From an uncultured Bacteroidota bacterium (GTDB taxonomy: Bacteria > Bacteroidota > Bacteroidia > Flavobacteriales > Flavobacteriaceae), in NCBI GenBank assembly GCA_902520835.1, contig CABYPD010000003.1, forward strand, positions 1-64,000: a stretch of DNA of 64,000 bases. The letters are read 5' to 3'. The notes beneath the pieces are model-generated. The model was not told the DNA's origin. It made no database searches and saw only the letters and a program-made list of their open reading frames with translations. Below, in pieces: positions 17,325-26,587 of the stretch. The position numbers and the translations under genes are program-made. The first letter of the stretch is position 1; each line of letters begins with the position of its first letter.

Positions 17325-18512
17325 TCAGTTTGAATACATAAACTGAGTTTCTAGTGATACTCCAAAACGAGATTCTAACTCTCTAATATTTTTTTTAAAA
17401 TATTCAGTTTTAGGTGGAACACTAAAATTATTCCAAAAAACTTTATTGTAAGGTATTTTATACAATGACATGTCTTTTTGTTCCATATCATCGAATTTAT
17501 CAAAATTTTGTTTTTGTTGAATCATCTCAGTTACAATTAATTCATGTCTGAAAGATACTGGATAATATGCTCTTACTTTTTGACCTGAGTTAATCATTGT
17601 TTTTTTAACATTTTCTGGGAGTTTTCTAGCTCCAACCCATTCTCTATTATGATAACTTAAATATAATTTTCCTACATTATTTTTTTTATATATCCATAGT
17701 CCTTTTTGAGATCGCCCAATATTTGGTTTCCAATCATACTCAATTTGATATATTTTGTAAGTATCAAAACCAACTACCATACTAATTTTGTCCATATTTT
17801 CATTTATTCCCTCGAAAAATAGTACATCTTCATTATCATATGTTGAGTTTTTAACTTTTTTCCATTTAAAACTTTTTACTCTTATGCCTTTTCTTAGAGG
17901 ATTATTCCATTCGGTGTATTGAAGTGGATGAAATTTAGCTTCATTTTTTATAAATCGATAATCAGCAGATTTTCTTTGATTTTCAATAGTAGATTTTACC
18001 ATATAGGAATTTGGTCCTCTATCAATTACTTTAATAAATTGTTCAATGAAAAAAGCACATTTGTTTTCCTCAACGTCCCATCTTCGATATAATAAATTTA
18101 ATTGATGATTTTCACTAATAGTATTTGTTTTTAATAGTTTCAAAGCTTTTTCAATATAATTTATAGGAGCTTTAACTATAACTTCGTCAAGTTGAGTCAG
18201 TTGTTCAGATAGTCTAACTATTTTTATTTTTTTATTTATATAATCTTTTACTTTTATTTTAAAAGTTTTGTACCCTATTGATGATATTTCTAATGAATCT
18301 TCAAGTTCATTTGATGAAACTAAAAAGGAAAAGGTTCCTTCCATTGTTGATGTTGTACCAATATTTTTTTTTATAATTCCAACTGCAGCAAATGGAATTT
18401 CGTAGTCATTATCATCTTTAATTGATCCATCTATTAATAAATTTTGAGCATTTAAAAAATTAAAGGCCAAAAAACAAACAATTAAACTATATAAACTACT
18501 TTTAAAGACCAT
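17325..18512 (-). CDS. CarboxypepD_reg-like domain protein
   Basis: The product (395 residues from the ATG at 18512) has a signal peptide SLYSLIVCFLAFNFLNAQ. A CarboxypepD_reg-like beta-sandwich follows at about 25-115 (IPFAAVGI, GTTSTMEGTFSF, SSIGYKTFKI, LDEVIVKAP), as found at the N-terminus of SusC/TonB-dependent receptors. The remaining 280 residues are not a TonB barrel; they resemble the DUF5686-like or lipoprotein-type C-terminal part of other flavobacterial exported proteins. The frame is open upstream to 18548, but that extension has no signal logic, so I prefer 18512. It probably forms an operon with the metallopeptidase. Confidence 0.75.
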   Translation of the reverse strand: MVFKSSLYSLIVCFLAFNFLNAQNLLIDGSIKDDNDYEIPFAAVGIIKKNIGTTSTMEGTFSFLVSSNELEDSLEISSIGYKTFKIKVKDYINKKIKIVRLSEQLTQLDEVIVKAPINYIEKALKLLKTNTISENHQLNLLYRRWDVEENKCAFFIEQFIKVIDRGPNSYMVKSTIENQRKSADYRFIKNEAKFHPLQYTEWNNPLRKGIRVKSFKWKKVKNSTYDNEDVLFFEGINENMDKISMVVGFDTYKIYQIEYDWKPNIGRSQKGLWIYKKNNVGKLYLSYHNREWVGARKLPENVKKTMINSGQKVRAYYPVSFRHELIVTEMIQQKQNFDKFDDMEQKDMSLYKIPYNKVFWNNFSVPPKTEYFKKNIRELESRFGVSLETQFMYSN

Positions 18513-18554
18513 ATCAAATACAATATTAATGAATATTCGAAAAATCAAAGTATA

Positions 18555-18998
18555 ATGAAAAAATATAAATTAATTACAATTTATATTTTAGGATCTCTAT
18601 ATATATATGTAGGAATCAGTCATTTTACAAACTTTGATTTTTTTATAATTATAATGCCTGAATTTATTCCATATCATCTTTTTTTTATTTACCTAACAGG
18701 ATTTTTAGAAATAATTTTTGGTCTAATGATATTTTTTAAAAGATCAAGATTTTATGGTGCTTGGGGTATATTTCTTCTTTTAATTTTAGTTTTCCCAGCA
18801 AATATTCATTTATATATGTCTATTCATGTACAAGAAATATTATCCATAACAAAACTGGATGCTTTAATTAGATTACCATTTCAAATCCCATTAATAATTC
18901 TTGCATATTGGCACTCTAAAGAATTTAATTCAAGATTTTTTAATATCTTTTGTGCTTTAATTTTTATACCAACAATTATTTATTTCTTAACTCTATAA
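18555..18998 (+). CDS. DoxX-like inner-membrane protein
   Basis: The 147-residue protein has four predicted membrane helices. The pattern YVGISHFTNFDFF, MPEFIPYHLFFIYLTGFLEIIFGLMI and a later FPANIHLYMS match DoxX/MauE-type small membrane proteins, which often have unknown electron-transfer or stress roles. It is divergent from the CarboxypepD_reg-like gene with only 42 bp between the chosen starts, and is followed 10 bp later by an esterase gene, probably in one transcript. Confidence 0.75.
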   Translation: MKKYKLITIYILGSLYIYVGISHFTNFDFFIIIMPEFIPYHLFFIYLTGFLEIIFGLMIFFKRSRFYGAWGIFLLLILVFPANIHLYMSIHVQEILSITKLDALIRLPFQIPLIILAYWHSKEFNSRFFNIFCALIFIPTIIYFLTL

Positions 18999-19008
18999 AT
19001 TGCCTGTT

Positions 19009-19947
19009 ATGTCTAGGATAGTTTCGATACTTTTTGTTTTATTAAGCTACAGTATTTTTTCACAAAAAAATCTAATAAATGTAGACTCAATTATTAAAAC
19101 TCATAATTATAATGTAATAAAAAATATTGAGTATGGTGAAGCTGAAAGAAATGTATTAGATCTTTGGATTGCAAACAAAAATAAAAATTCACCTCTAATG
19201 ATTTTTATTCATGGAGGTGGGTTTGGCTCCGGCAGTAAAGAATCTGCTTATTCAAAAAATAATTTTAAAAGGGTTGAGAAGATGATAGAAAATGGTATTT
19301 CTTTTGCTACAATTAACTATAGATTTAAAAATAATAATGATGGAATCTTAATAAGTTTAAATGATGCTAAAAGAGCATTGCAATTTCTTCGTTACAACAG
19401 CGATAAATATAAAATTGATAAATCAAAAATTGGTGTAATGGGCTCTTCTGCAGGAGCTACATCATCAATGTGGTTAGGTTTTTTTGATGATATGGCAAAA
19501 TTAAATAGTAATGATCCGATTGATAGAGAATCTACTCGTGTTTCCTTAGTAATAGGTATTGCTGCTGCACATACTATGGATCTAGAAAAGTGGAAAGAGA
19601 TGGCAAATATTGATCAGGAATATATGGATAAATTAGTTTTACAATACATTGGAAAATTTGATAAAGAGAAATGGCTTGATAATGATTTTAAAAAAAAATA
19701 TATTAAGAAAATTGATTTTTTTGATCAAATGGATATAAATGATCCTCCTTTTTTTATTGTTAATTTTGGAAAAAATAGAAAACCTAAAAATATCGCTGAT
19801 TTTCATCACCACCCTTTACATGCGAAAGAACTAAAAATTAAAGCTGAATCTCTTAATATGGAAAATGTTATCTATGCTACTGGGATTGGGCTTTTTGATA
19901 AATCTCAAAAAGGAATGAATGAATTTATTTTTGAAAAACTTAAATAA
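19009..19947 (+). CDS. Secreted alpha/beta-hydrolase (carboxylesterase type)
   Basis: The product (312 residues from ATG 19009) has a signal peptide (IVSILFVLLSYSIFSQ). The HGGGFGSGS oxyanion-hole motif lies at about residue 69, and the nucleophile elbow GSSAG (GxSxG) at about 147. This is the hormone-sensitive-lipase/carboxylesterase architecture. A late His pair (FHHHPLHAKEL) may supply the catalytic histidine. A TTG at 19000 would add three residues; the ATG gives the normal signal peptide. It probably hydrolyses esters in the periplasm. It lies 10 bp after the DoxX-like gene and meets the DUF1295 gene tail to tail with no gap. Confidence 0.82.
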   Translation: MSRIVSILFVLLSYSIFSQKNLINVDSIIKTHNYNVIKNIEYGEAERNVLDLWIANKNKNSPLMIFIHGGGFGSGSKESAYSKNNFKRVEKMIENGISFATINYRFKNNNDGILISLNDAKRALQFLRYNSDKYKIDKSKIGVMGSSAGATSSMWLGFFDDMAKLNSNDPIDRESTRVSLVIGIAAAHTMDLEKWKEMANIDQEYMDKLVLQYIGKFDKEKWLDNDFKKKYIKKIDFFDQMDINDPPFFIVNFGKNRKPKNIADFHHHPLHAKELKIKAESLNMENVIYATGIGLFDKSQKGMNEFIFEKLK

Positions 19948-20886
19948 TTAATTTTTTTTTATTCCAATAAACATTGGAACTCTTTTTTGATAATTATAGT
20001 ATTTGGGATACTTCTTGGAACTAATTTCTTCACTGAACCTTGCACTATTGTAAAATAAAATGATCAGCATTAAGCAACCTGAAATTGACCAGTTAATTAA
20101 TTGACCTGTTGCAGAAATTGAGAACAAATAAAAACATATCCAGATCATCTGTTCGCTGGCAAAATTAGGATGCCTTGAAAGCGACCAAAGACCTTTTGAA
20201 ATAAAACCATCAACATACATTCCATCTAGTTTTTCTCCATTTTTAATTTTTCTATACTTTTCAGATTGAAAATTATATTGTTGTTGATCAGCAATAGTCT
20301 CTAAAACTATGAAAACTAACATTAAAAAAGATATAATATAATCATATATATTTAGTGGATTATTAGAACCCTGCCAAGCAGAAAGAATAGGCAAGGAAAA
20401 TAAAAATATCAGTCCCATTTGGTAGAAACTTATAAAAAATAAATTAAACAACGACCAATTAAAATTAGATTTAAATAAAGTTAAAGACTTACGAACTTCC
20501 TGCCATCTGTAATCTTCCTCACCTTTCCAAAAATAAATACTATAACCTCCCCTCCTAGAAAAGTTATATGTTAATCTTAAACCCCATATTGTAACCAAAA
20601 TTGACATTATTGTCATCCTATTATTAAAATTAGATGAAAGAGTAAAATACCAAACAATAAAAATGGGTACCAAGCTCCAAACCTTATCAATTTGACTATA
20701 ATTCTTTGTTAATTCACCTAGTAGAAAGCAGATTGATGAAATAATTAAGTAGAATTTAAAAATAAATTTTACACTTTTTAACTGATCTTCATTGAAATTA
20801 AAGTTAAAAAAATCATAGTAGGTTGAAATAAAAATTATTAAAAAAAAAGTAGATATTACGGTAATTATTTTCTTTAACATATTCAC
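19948..20886 (-). CDS. DUF1295 / steroid 5-alpha-reductase-like membrane protein
   Basis: The 312-residue protein has about seven membrane segments. QIDKVWSLVP at about 66, YNFSRRGGY with GEEDYRW at about 108-126, and SRHPNFASEQMIW at about 240 are the hallmarks of DUF1295, related to steroid 5-alpha reductases and isoprenylcysteine methyltransferases. The C-terminal region probably binds NADPH. The substrate in bacteria is unknown; a lipid or fatty-acid double bond is plausible. It starts 54 bp from the divergent DUF1800 gene. Confidence 0.85.
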   Translation of the reverse strand: MNMLKKIITVISTFFLIIFISTYYDFFNFNFNEDQLKSVKFIFKFYLIISSICFLLGELTKNYSQIDKVWSLVPIFIVWYFTLSSNFNNRMTIMSILVTIWGLRLTYNFSRRGGYSIYFWKGEEDYRWQEVRKSLTLFKSNFNWSLFNLFFISFYQMGLIFLFSLPILSAWQGSNNPLNIYDYIISFLMLVFIVLETIADQQQYNFQSEKYRKIKNGEKLDGMYVDGFISKGLWSLSRHPNFASEQMIWICFYLFSISATGQLINWSISGCLMLIILFYNSARFSEEISSKKYPKYYNYQKRVPMFIGIKKN

Positions 20887-20940
20887 AATTTAATTAATAA
20901 TTTTTTAAATTGTGTATAAATTCCTGAATTAGAAGGATTA

Positions 20941-22392
20941 ATGAAAAAAAACAACTGTTCAAACTTATCATTAAGTGAGTTTATTCCAAGCGATCAAAAC
21001 CCTTGGGATGAAAAGAAAATTTTATTTCTCTTCAGAAGATTGGAATTTGGTATTGATAAGAGTAACATTAATGCCTATTTAAACTATTCTCCACAAGATT
21101 TAATTGATAAAATTGTCGATGATGCTAAAAATTTAGTTGTATCACCTGATCCAGGGTGGAAGGATTGGAATGCAGCAGATTTTAATAACTCTGGTAAGAA
21201 TCGTGGCGCATTTTTTAGAGATCACCAAAGATTAGTTTTTGATGATTTTTTACAAAATGGATTTAGGGAAAGGTTAACCTTGTTTTGGAGTAATCATTTT
21301 GTTACTGAATATTATATGTATAATCACCCAGCTTATGCATTTAGATATTACAATAACATTCAAAAAAATGTTTTAGGAAATTTTAAAGAATTTGTACGTG
21401 AAATAGGATTAGACGATGCAATGCTAATGTATTTGAATGGTTTTGAAAATAAAAATTCGAAACCTAACGAAAATTATTCCAGAGAATTGTATGAACTTTT
21501 TACCCTTGGCGAGGGCAATGGTTACACTCAAGAAGATATAACCGAAACCTCAAGAGCATTGACTGGATACAACACCAGGACGAATCAAGGGCCAATTAGC
21601 TTTAATAATAGATGGTATGATGATGGAGAAAAAACTATTTTTGGAAGAACTGGCAATTGGAACTATGATGACGTAATCGAAATTCTTTTTGAAGAAAAGA
21701 AAGAATTAATTGGAAAATTTATTTGTACTAAACTTTATAAATATTTTATTAATCCAAATGTAAATGAGCAGGTTGTTTCTGATTTGTCAAATTATTTCAT
21801 TGAAAACAATTTCTCCCTTGAGTTGTTGTATAAAAAAATTTTTAAAAGTGAACATTTTTTTGATTCCTTTAATAATAATGTTATTGTAAAGAGTCCAGTT
21901 GATCTGTTGTGTAGTTTGTTTAAACAATTGAAGTTTGAAGTCCCTGAAAATTTCAATCTTGGCAACTATTTTATTTATAAATCTAGAGATATGGGACAAG
22001 AGGTTTTAAATCCAGTTGATGTTGCTGGTTGGCAAGGAAATCACGATTGGATTTCAACCGGTTCTCTTCCGATGAGATGGGATTTTATCGATGATATTTT
22101 ATGGAAATTTTGGCAAAAAGATAAGCTTCAGTATCAAAAATTTTTAAAAAGTATTGTTGGAGAAAATGAAACCAGTCCTCAAACTATCGTAAAAAAAGTT
22201 ATTGATTTTATGTTTTGTGATTATGATATTAAAGAAGAAGACTTGTTAGATGCAACTGAAGTATTTAAATCAGAAGTACCCGACATATACTACGAAGATG
22301 GTACATGGAATATAAATGATGACACTGTTCCACAGCAAACTTATCGTTTAATAGGTTTTTTGACTAAATTACCTGAATATCAATTGAAATGA
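20941..22392 (+). CDS. DUF1800 domain protein
   Basis: The 483-residue protein matches DUF1800: LFRRLEFG near residue 32, FWSNHFVT at about 118, NYSRELYELFTLGEGNGYTQEDI at about 178-200, and PVDVAGWQG at about 358. No signal peptide is visible: it starts MKKNNCSNLSL with no hydrophobic stretch. Its stop overlaps the start of the DUF1501 gene by 4 bp (ATGA), the standard pair in Bacteroidota and Planctomycetota. The function is unknown; the fixed pairing implies a complex or sequential action with the exported DUF1501 partner. Confidence 0.9.
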   Translation: MKKNNCSNLSLSEFIPSDQNPWDEKKILFLFRRLEFGIDKSNINAYLNYSPQDLIDKIVDDAKNLVVSPDPGWKDWNAADFNNSGKNRGAFFRDHQRLVFDDFLQNGFRERLTLFWSNHFVTEYYMYNHPAYAFRYYNNIQKNVLGNFKEFVREIGLDDAMLMYLNGFENKNSKPNENYSRELYELFTLGEGNGYTQEDITETSRALTGYNTRTNQGPISFNNRWYDDGEKTIFGRTGNWNYDDVIEILFEEKKELIGKFICTKLYKYFINPNVNEQVVSDLSNYFIENNFSLELLYKKIFKSEHFFDSFNNNVIVKSPVDLLCSLFKQLKFEVPENFNLGNYFIYKSRDMGQEVLNPVDVAGWQGNHDWISTGSLPMRWDFIDDILWKFWQKDKLQYQKFLKSIVGENETSPQTIVKKVIDFMFCDYDIKEEDLLDATEVFKSEVPDIYYEDGTWNINDDTVPQQTYRLIGFLTKLPEYQLK

Positions 22393-23990
22393 GTAAAAAT
22401 TATTTAGATTCTGATAAACATAAGCAAGAACATTCTCATTGGGATAGAAGAGGATTTTTAAAAGTTTTAGGTATTGCTGGAGCTGGATCAATATCATTAG
22501 CTAATTCCCATTTGTCTGTTATTAATTCAAGTTTTGTTTCAAATGCATTGAGTAATTCTATCTCTGATAGATCTCTGGTAATGATAAGATTGAAGGGTGG
22601 TAATGATGGTCTTAATACAATTATACCCTTGTATGATTTTGATAATTATGTTTCAAAAAGACCAACCATACATATACCCAATAATAATTTAATAAAACTA
22701 AGTGATGATTTTTCGATTCCCAGACATATGGATTCATTGATGCCATTCTGGAAAGAAGGTAAAATGAAAGTTGTTCATGGTGTTGGTTATGAAAATCAAA
22801 ATTTATCACACTTTACTTCATCTGATATATGGGCTACAGGAACGAGGAATAAATCTGATATGTCTACCGGCTGGATAGGAAGATTTTATGATGAAAAATA
22901 TTTTGATTATAACATTAATCCACCCGAAAGACCTTTGGCAATTCAAATTGGAAGTAACGCAAACATGATTTTTAGAGGTGATCAAAGGTCATATGCTTTT
23001 GCAGTAGCAAATGAAAGAAGATTGGAAAAAGTTGCGGAAAGAGGCGAGTTTTTTTCAACTCAAAATTTACCTGATTGTACGCATGGTGATCAAGTTGAAT
23101 TTTTAAGAAGGGTTTCAAATACTACGTACAGTTATGCTGATGTAATTAGTGAAGCCTTTAACAAATCAAATGATTTTGATTCATACACTGACTCTAATTT
23201 AGACAAACAACTTAGATTAGTAGCAAGATTAATAAAAGGAGGTTTAGGCTCTAAAATTTATATGGTTTCACTAGGTGGTTTTGATACTCACGGAAATCAA
23301 CCCACAACTCATCAAGCACTTTTAACTCAATTGTCAAAGTCGATAGAAACATTTTATAATGATCTAAATTATGATGGTCTTGACTCGAAAGTGCTTACTA
23401 TGACTTTTTCTGAATTTGGAAGAAGGGTAAGAGAAAATGGCTCTGAGGGTACTGATCATGGTTCATCTGCACCAGTAATGCTTTTTGGTCCTGCATTACG
23501 TGGTAGTGGTTTTGTTGGAAATCATCCAAGTTTAACTGATTTGGATAGAAGAGGAAATATGAAATATAATGTTGATTTTAGATCAATTTATCAAACAATT
23601 TTGACTGATTGGCTTTGCGGAGATTCCAAATATATAAATAAAGCGATGTTAGGTGAAAATTATGAATTGCTGGGTCTTGGTTTTAATTGTGATGATAAAG
23701 AAATGGTTGATTATGATTCATTACTAAATTATCATTATCCAATATATTCAAGTGGCAAAGATCGTGTTCATTTGAGTTTGAGGTTAAAACAAAATCATAA
23801 TATTAGTATTAATGTTTTTGATATACTTGGAAGACAGGTTTCAAGAGTTTACAACGGAGAACTCCAAAGAGGGGAACATAATTTTAATTTAAGTGAAAAT
23901 GAATTTAGAAAACTTTCTAGCGGACAGTATTTTTATTCAATCAATATTTCAGGAGGAAAAACACTAAGTAAGTCTTTTATAGTCAGATAG
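22389..23990 (+). CDS. DUF1501 protein with Tat signal and type IX secretion sorting domain
   Basis: The 533-residue protein begins with a twin-arginine signal: DRRGFLK at about 19-25, followed by the hydrophobic VLGIAGAGSISLA. The DUF1501 core (sulfatase/alkaline-phosphatase-like fold) shows RLKGGNDGLNTIIPL at about 68, THGNQPTTH at about 300, and SEFGRRVRENGSEGTDHG at about 340. The last 75 residues form a type A T9SS C-terminal domain (NVFDILGRQV, GQYFYSI, SFIVR). It should therefore be exported by Tat and then moved to the surface by T9SS. It overlaps the DUF1800 gene upstream and the convergent coiled-coil gene by 8 bp. Confidence 0.9.
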   Translation: MSKNYLDSDKHKQEHSHWDRRGFLKVLGIAGAGSISLANSHLSVINSSFVSNALSNSISDRSLVMIRLKGGNDGLNTIIPLYDFDNYVSKRPTIHIPNNNLIKLSDDFSIPRHMDSLMPFWKEGKMKVVHGVGYENQNLSHFTSSDIWATGTRNKSDMSTGWIGRFYDEKYFDYNINPPERPLAIQIGSNANMIFRGDQRSYAFAVANERRLEKVAERGEFFSTQNLPDCTHGDQVEFLRRVSNTTYSYADVISEAFNKSNDFDSYTDSNLDKQLRLVARLIKGGLGSKIYMVSLGGFDTHGNQPTTHQALLTQLSKSIETFYNDLNYDGLDSKVLTMTFSEFGRRVRENGSEGTDHGSSAPVMLFGPALRGSGFVGNHPSLTDLDRRGNMKYNVDFRSIYQTILTDWLCGDSKYINKAMLGENYELLGLGFNCDDKEMVDYDSLLNYHYPIYSSGKDRVHLSLRLKQNHNISINVFDILGRQVSRVYNGELQRGEHNFNLSENEFRKLSSGQYFYSINISGGKTLSKSFIVR

Positions 23991-24762
23991 AAGAAAAGAT
24001 TTTCTCCATTTTTTCATTTTCTTCATTCGCAAGTTCTTTATCAACTAAAATTCTTCCACTAAATTCATCTATAATAAATTTTTTTCTTGATGCAATATCT
24101 AGTTGTACTTGTGGAGGAATTACAAAAAACGACCCCGCCGAGGCACCTCTTTCTACTGGAACAACAGCAAGTCCATTTTTGACACTTGATCTGATTTTAA
24201 AATATGATTTTAGAAGTGATTCATCTATTTTTGATTGAAATTCATTTGATTTTTTTAGCAGTTCGTTTTCTTCATTTTCAGTTTCCTTCATAATTGCCTC
24301 AAGTTCATTTTTTTTGTGCTCTAAATGAGAAATCTTACTACTTTTTAACTCATTTGTCTCTTCAAATTTTTCATTTTTCAATTCAATCCCAGATTTAATT
24401 TCATTAATCTGTTTTTCAAGGAATTCAATTTCTAATTCTTGATATTCAATTTCTTTACTTAAAGATTCGAAAGCTCTATTATTTCTTACATTTTTTTGTT
24501 GGTCATTATACTTTTTAATTAATGCCTTTGATTCTTCAATTTTATTTAACTTTTCTTTTATATCATTTTCGAATCCATCAAGTTCTGCTTTTATCTTACT
24601 TATTCTAACATCTAGTCCTGAGACTTCATCTTCTAAATCCTGAACTTCAAGAGGTAATTCACCCCTGACACTTCTTATTTTGTCAACTCTTGAATCAATT
24701 AATTGTAAATCATACAAAGCTCTTAGTCTTTCTTCGACAGAGTATTCAACTTTTTTTGCCAT
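23983..24762 (-). CDS. Coiled-coil protein of the C4-type zinc-ribbon family, zinc ligands lost
   Basis: In this 259-residue protein, residues about 10-185 form a long coiled coil (heptads rich in Glu/Lys/Leu/Ile) ending in the family motif for the ribbon region. Family members have CGGC...IPPQ...CEYCGRILVD; here the same positions read SAGSFFVIPPQ and DEFSGRILVD, so all four zinc-binding cysteines are replaced. The IPPQ and GRILVD framework is kept. The family is implicated in scaffolding and flagellar or oligomer assembly in other bacteria, but its role here is unknown. It lies 2 bp downstream of the Nif3-like gene and is probably cotranscribed. Confidence 0.88.
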   Translation of the reverse strand: MAKKVEYSVEERLRALYDLQLIDSRVDKIRSVRGELPLEVQDLEDEVSGLDVRISKIKAELDGFENDIKEKLNKIEESKALIKKYNDQQKNVRNNRAFESLSKEIEYQELEIEFLEKQINEIKSGIELKNEKFEETNELKSSKISHLEHKKNELEAIMKETENEENELLKKSNEFQSKIDESLLKSYFKIRSSVKNGLAVVPVERGASAGSFFVIPPQVQLDIASRKKFIIDEFSGRILVDKELANEENEKMEKIFSSI

Positions 24763-24764
24763 AA

Positions 24765-25547
24765 TTAAAAATAATTAACCGGGTTTGTATTAGTTTTAGT
24801 AATAATGCAGGCAAACTTAGGAATTTTTTTCTTAAGATAATTGAAAATCAACTCTTTTGTAAACTTCTCGCTTTCATAATGACCAATATCAACTAAAAGT
24901 ATTTGATTGTTCGCTTTAAAGAAATCATGATATTTAAGATCTGAAGTTATAAAACAATCTATTTTTTTTTCAATTGCTTTTTCAATTCCAAAACTTCCAG
25001 AACCACCTAAAACTGCAACACTTTTTACTGATTTATTTAAAAATTTACTATGTCTAATAAATGATAATTTCATATTAGATTTAATGTAATCTATGAAAGA
25101 TTTTTCATCGTGAGATTTATCAAGATTACCATACATTCCCATTCCAATACCTTCAATTAATTCATTTGGTATTAAAAAATTTATATTTTTAATTTTTAGT
25201 TTATTACAAATCTGATAGTTAACCCCTTTTGGATTATTGTCTAGGTTAGTATGAATTGCATAAATATTAATATTATTATTTATTGCTTTCAGTATTAATT
25301 TTTGAACTCTTCCTTCTGTATTAATAGCCTTAAATGGTTCAAAGATTAAAGGATGAAATGTAATTATTAGGTTACAATCATTTCTAATAGCTTCATCTAT
25401 AACTTCATTTGTTGTATCAAGAGTGATTATAGCTTTTCTAATATCACTTTCAAAATCACCAATAATTAATCCTACATTATCAAAATCTTCCGCATGTTCT
25501 TTTGGAGCCCAATTTTCTAATACATTAATTATTTCAATTAATTTCAT
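24765..25547 (-). CDS. Nif3-like dinuclear metal-centre protein
   Basis: The 260-residue member of the Nif3/YbgI family has the N-terminal VLENWAPKEHAEDFDNVGLIIG, AIHTNLDN at about 98-105 and GHYESEKFTKEL near the C-terminus. These supply several ligands of the di-metal site. The usual HHP motif reads FHP at about residue 64, so one histidine ligand seems replaced. Many Bacteroidota members are about 365 residues with an inserted domain, but this protein is the short form without it. The biochemical role is debated (GTP cyclohydrolase-like or NAD/metal chemistry). It overlaps the coiled-coil gene operon. Confidence 0.88.
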   Translation of the reverse strand: MKLIEIINVLENWAPKEHAEDFDNVGLIIGDFESDIRKAIITLDTTNEVIDEAIRNDCNLIITFHPLIFEPFKAINTEGRVQKLILKAINNNINIYAIHTNLDNNPKGVNYQICNKLKIKNINFLIPNELIEGIGMGMYGNLDKSHDEKSFIDYIKSNMKLSFIRHSKFLNKSVKSVAVLGGSGSFGIEKAIEKKIDCFITSDLKYHDFFKANNQILLVDIGHYESEKFTKELIFNYLKKKIPKFACIITKTNTNPVNYF

Positions 25548-25585
25548 TATGATTTATTATCAAATATAATTTATATTTTCGTCTA

Positions 25586-26587
25586 ATGTCTTTGCTGAGA
25601 AAATTGTTTTTTCCGCTTTCACTTTTGTTTAAAATTGTTCAAGAAATACGCAATTTACTTTATGATTTAAATATCATAGGTCATACTAAGTTTAACATTC
25701 CAACAGTAAGTATTGGTAATTTATCTATGGGTGGAACGGGTAAAACTCCTCTTGTTGAGTATTTGTTGTCAAAACTTATAATCAAATATAAAATTGGAAT
25801 ACTTAGTAGAGGATATAAGAGAAAATCAAATGGATTTTTGAAGCTAACTGAATATTCAGATATTAGTTTAGTTGGTGATGAACCTTTCATAATACAAAAA
25901 ACTTTCCCTGAAAGTAATGTCTATGTTTGTGAGGATAGAGTTGATGGAATAAAAAATATTTTAAAAAATGATGAGCTAGATGTTATAATTCTCGATGACG
26001 CATTTCAACATAGAAAACTTAAAACAACTCTTAATATAATGTTATCAAGTTTCTCAAAACCTTTTTATAACGATTATATATTCCCTGTTGGTAATTTAAG
26101 AGAATCTCGACTGTCATATAAAAGAGCTAATATTATTATTATTACTAAATGCCCCACTAACTTTAATCAAAATGAAATGAATGATATTAGAATAAAAATA
26201 AATCCATTAGAAGATCAAAAAATATTCTTTACTTATATTTCATATAAAGACGTATTATTTGGGAATAAATCAGTAAATATTAATTCAATAGTTAATGAAG
26301 AAATAGTTCTTGTAACAGGTATTGCAGAAACTGAAAATATAATTAATTATTTGAATAGTAAAAGCATCAAATTTAAACATTTAAAATATTCAGATCATCA
26401 TAATTACTCATCTAATGATATTAATAATATCTTAAAATTTTCTAAAAACTCATTAGTATTAACTACCAAAAAAGATTATTACAAGTTAAAAGGTAAAATT
26501 AATAACCTGCTTTATTTAGATATTGAAATAAGATTTTTGAAAAATGAAGATGAATTTTTGAAGGAGGTGTATAAAATTTTAAATTAA
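25586..26587 (+). CDS. lpxK: Tetraacyldisaccharide 4'-kinase
   Basis: The 333-residue LpxK phosphorylates the 4' position of the lipid A disaccharide at the inner face of the inner membrane. It has an N-terminal amphipathic/membrane segment (LRKLFFPLSLLFKIV), a modified Walker A loop GNLSMGGTGKTPLVEYL at about 43-59, SRGYKRKS at about 75 and DDAFQHRKL at about 134. This shows that the organism makes lipid A. It overlaps lipA by 4 bp tail to tail. Confidence 0.95.
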   Translation: MSLLRKLFFPLSLLFKIVQEIRNLLYDLNIIGHTKFNIPTVSIGNLSMGGTGKTPLVEYLLSKLIIKYKIGILSRGYKRKSNGFLKLTEYSDISLVGDEPFIIQKTFPESNVYVCEDRVDGIKNILKNDELDVIILDDAFQHRKLKTTLNIMLSSFSKPFYNDYIFPVGNLRESRLSYKRANIIIITKCPTNFNQNEMNDIRIKINPLEDQKIFFTYISYKDVLFGNKSVNINSIVNEEIVLVTGIAETENIINYLNSKSIKFKHLKYSDHHNYSSNDINNILKFSKNSLVLTTKKDYYKLKGKINNLLYLDIEIRFLKNEDEFLKEVYKILN

